The translations under genes and the position numbers were made by a program. Below the pieces are notes generated by a model. The model saw only the letters and a list, made by a program, of their open reading frames with translations. It searched no databases and was not told the origin of the DNA. Shown one piece after another: positions 62,760 through 64,000 of a DNA stretch of 64,000 bases (position 1 is its first letter; every line of letters starts with the position of its first letter). The DNA lies in assembly GCF_051020985.1 (NCBI RefSeq), contig NW_027475134.1, positions 1,922,001 to 1,986,000 on the forward strand. The letters run 5' to 3'. Source of the DNA: Nomia melanderi. Lineage: Eukaryota; Arthropoda; Insecta; Hymenoptera; Halictidae.

Positions 62760-63324
62760 TAGAGATAGCGCAATAAACCAAAGTGAATTAACTGCAGGAG
62801 GCCCTGGCGCATAAATCTGTGCAACGGGAACGACCTCGGACCACCAGGGGCCGAGAAAACCACAGTCTCATGGGGCCGGACACTCAGGGTCAGGGGAAAA
62901 TCCAAAATAGATCTGGTGATATCTCGGGTGCTATTACAGATAGCGCAATAAATCAAAGTGCATTGTCTGTAGGAGGCCCTGGCGCATGAATCTGTGCAAC
63001 GGGAACGACCTCGGACCACCAGGGGCCGAGAAAACCACGGTCTCATGGGGCCGGACACTCAGGGTCAGGGGAAAATCCAATATATATCTGGTGATATCTC
63101 GGGTGCTATTAGAGATAGCGCAATAAATCAAAGTGCATTGTCTGTAGGAGGCCCTGGCGCATGAATCAGTGCAGCGGGAACGACCTCGGAACACCAGGGG
63201 CCGAGAAAACCACCGTCTCATGGGGCAGGACACTCAGGGTCAGTGAAAAATCCAATATATATCTGGTGATATCTCGGGTGCTATTACAGAAAGCGCAATA
63301 AATCAAAGTGCATTGTCTGTAGGA
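62760..63324. repeat. Second copy of 61,360-61,924
   Basis: Differences include ATAAATCTG for ATGAATCTG and GCAGCGGG for GCAGAGGG. Confidence 0.75.
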
Positions 63325-63986
63325 GACCCTGGCGCATGAATCTGTGCAGCGGGAACGACCTCGGAACACCAGGGGCCGAGAAAACCACCGTCTCATGGGG
63401 CAGGACACTCAGGGTCAGTGAAAAATCCAATATATATCTGGTGATATCTCGGGTGCTATTACAGATAGCGCAATAAATCAAAGTGCATTGTCTGTAGGAG
63501 GCCCTGGCGCATGAACCTGTGCAGCGGCAACGACCTCGGACCACCAGGGGCCGAGAAAACCACAGTCTCATGGGGCCGGACACTCAGGGTCAGGGGAAAA
63601 TCCAATATATATCTGGTGATATCTCGGGTGCTATTAGAGATAACGCAATAAATCAAAGTGCATTGTCTGTAGGAGGCCCTGGCGCATGAATCTGTGCAGC
63701 GGAAACGACCTCGGAACACCAGGGACCGAGAAAGCCAGCGTCTCATGGGGCCGGACACTCAGGGTCAGGGGAAAATCCAATATATATCTGGTGATATCTC
63801 GGGTGCTATTAGAGATAGCGCAATAAATCAAAGTGCATTGTCTGTAGGAGGCCCTGGCGCATGAATCTGTGCAGCGGGAAGGACCTCGGAACACCAGGGG
63901 CCGAGAAAACCACCGTCACATGGGGCAGGACACTCAGGGTCAGTGAAAAATCCAATATATATATGGTGATATCTCGGGTGCTATTA

Positions 63987-64000
63987 CAGATACCGCAATA
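63987..64000. repeat. Partial monomer at right edge
   Basis: The last 14 bases are the start of another monomer (CAGATACCGCAATA), with GCG changed to CCG as in the copy near 59,960. The array continues to the right. Confidence 0.95.

Larger units (their letters stand above)
55041..63986. repeat. Sub-array 7: uniform block with private variants
   Basis: About 51 monomers. Private variants are GGGGCAGGACACTC in place of GGGGCCGGACACTC (about 56,401; 56,926; 57,276; 57,801; 58,853; 59,898; 61,123; 61,823; 63,223; 63,398; 63,923) and GGACTTTCAGGGTCGGTGTA (about 57,980; 59,379; 59,554; 62,529; 61,304 with one change). Types B, C and E are absent. Confidence 0.85.
1..64000. repeat. Satellite DNA array, 175-bp monomer, fills the window
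   Basis: Landmarks such as GCGCAATAAA, CTCGGACCACCAGGGGCCGA, TCATGGGGCCGGACACTCAG and GGTGATATCTCGGGTGCTAT recur every 175 bp from the first to the last base, always on the same strand. There are 365 complete monomers plus two partial ones. Single-base indels are rare (about 16 monomers deviate from 175 bp) and cancel almost exactly. No transposon, gene or unique sequence interrupts the array. Length near one nucleosome repeat and head-to-tail order fit a centromeric or pericentromeric satellite; that location is an inference. A subtelomeric or interstitial heterochromatic block is the alternative. The family is not one I recognise. Confidence 0.98.

Noticed and set aside
1..64000. CRISPR array
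   Set aside because: The repeated unit is 175 bp with no unique spacers; all parts of the period repeat.
1..64000. Ribosomal intergenic spacer repeat
   Set aside because: No rRNA gene, rRNA promoter or terminator motif is present in 64 kb, and the array is far longer and purer than usual spacer subrepeats.

Overview
The whole 64 kb window is one uninterrupted tandem array of a single satellite DNA family. The monomer is 175 bp. Phasing it by eye gives 365 complete copies, a 112-nt partial copy at the left edge and a 14-nt partial copy at the right edge, all in the same orientation. I find no gene, RNA gene, transposon, CRISPR array or non-satellite stretch. The short open frames on both strands are by-products of the repeat: 175 is not a multiple of 3, so the same stop codons recur in a rotating frame.

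This is a eukaryotic chromosome, most likely centromeric or pericentromeric heterochromatin. The monomer length is close to one nucleosome repeat, the orientation is uniform, and long blocks of monomers are recently duplicated. I do not recognise the monomer and cannot name the species. The reference-phase consensus is about 53% G+C with about 9 CpG sites, and its CpG observed/expected is roughly 0.7, which is high for a silent satellite.

Layout. 1-5.2 kb: mixed monomers with an 8-mer duplication. 5.2-12.4 kb: the most diverse part, with several strongly diverged monomer types (called B, C and E here) and a 1.7 kb segment present twice, 4,725 bp apart. 12.4-20.5 kb: a tandem 14-monomer block followed by a 12-monomer copy. 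20.5-24.1 kb: diverged singletons. 24.1-36 kb: more uniform monomers with a tandem 7-mer and a second case of 4,725-bp spacing. 36-55 kb: a mosaic of nearly identical 0.5-2.1 kb segments, one of which occurs four times. 55-64 kb: uniform monomers with private variants and a tandem 5-mer.

No single higher-order period runs through the window. Duplicated blocks are 5, 7, 8, 12-15, 27, 37, 39, 42-43 and 64 monomers apart. This looks like ongoing unequal exchange or break-induced copying, not a fixed higher-order repeat. The most striking pattern is a diverged 47-nt cassette (type B) that occurs 16 times. Its sequence changes stepwise from left to right and it is absent after 47 kb.

All period, offset and boundary values were read by eye. 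Duplication boundaries are good to about 20 bp, and statements of near-identity come from side-by-side reading, not from an alignment program.
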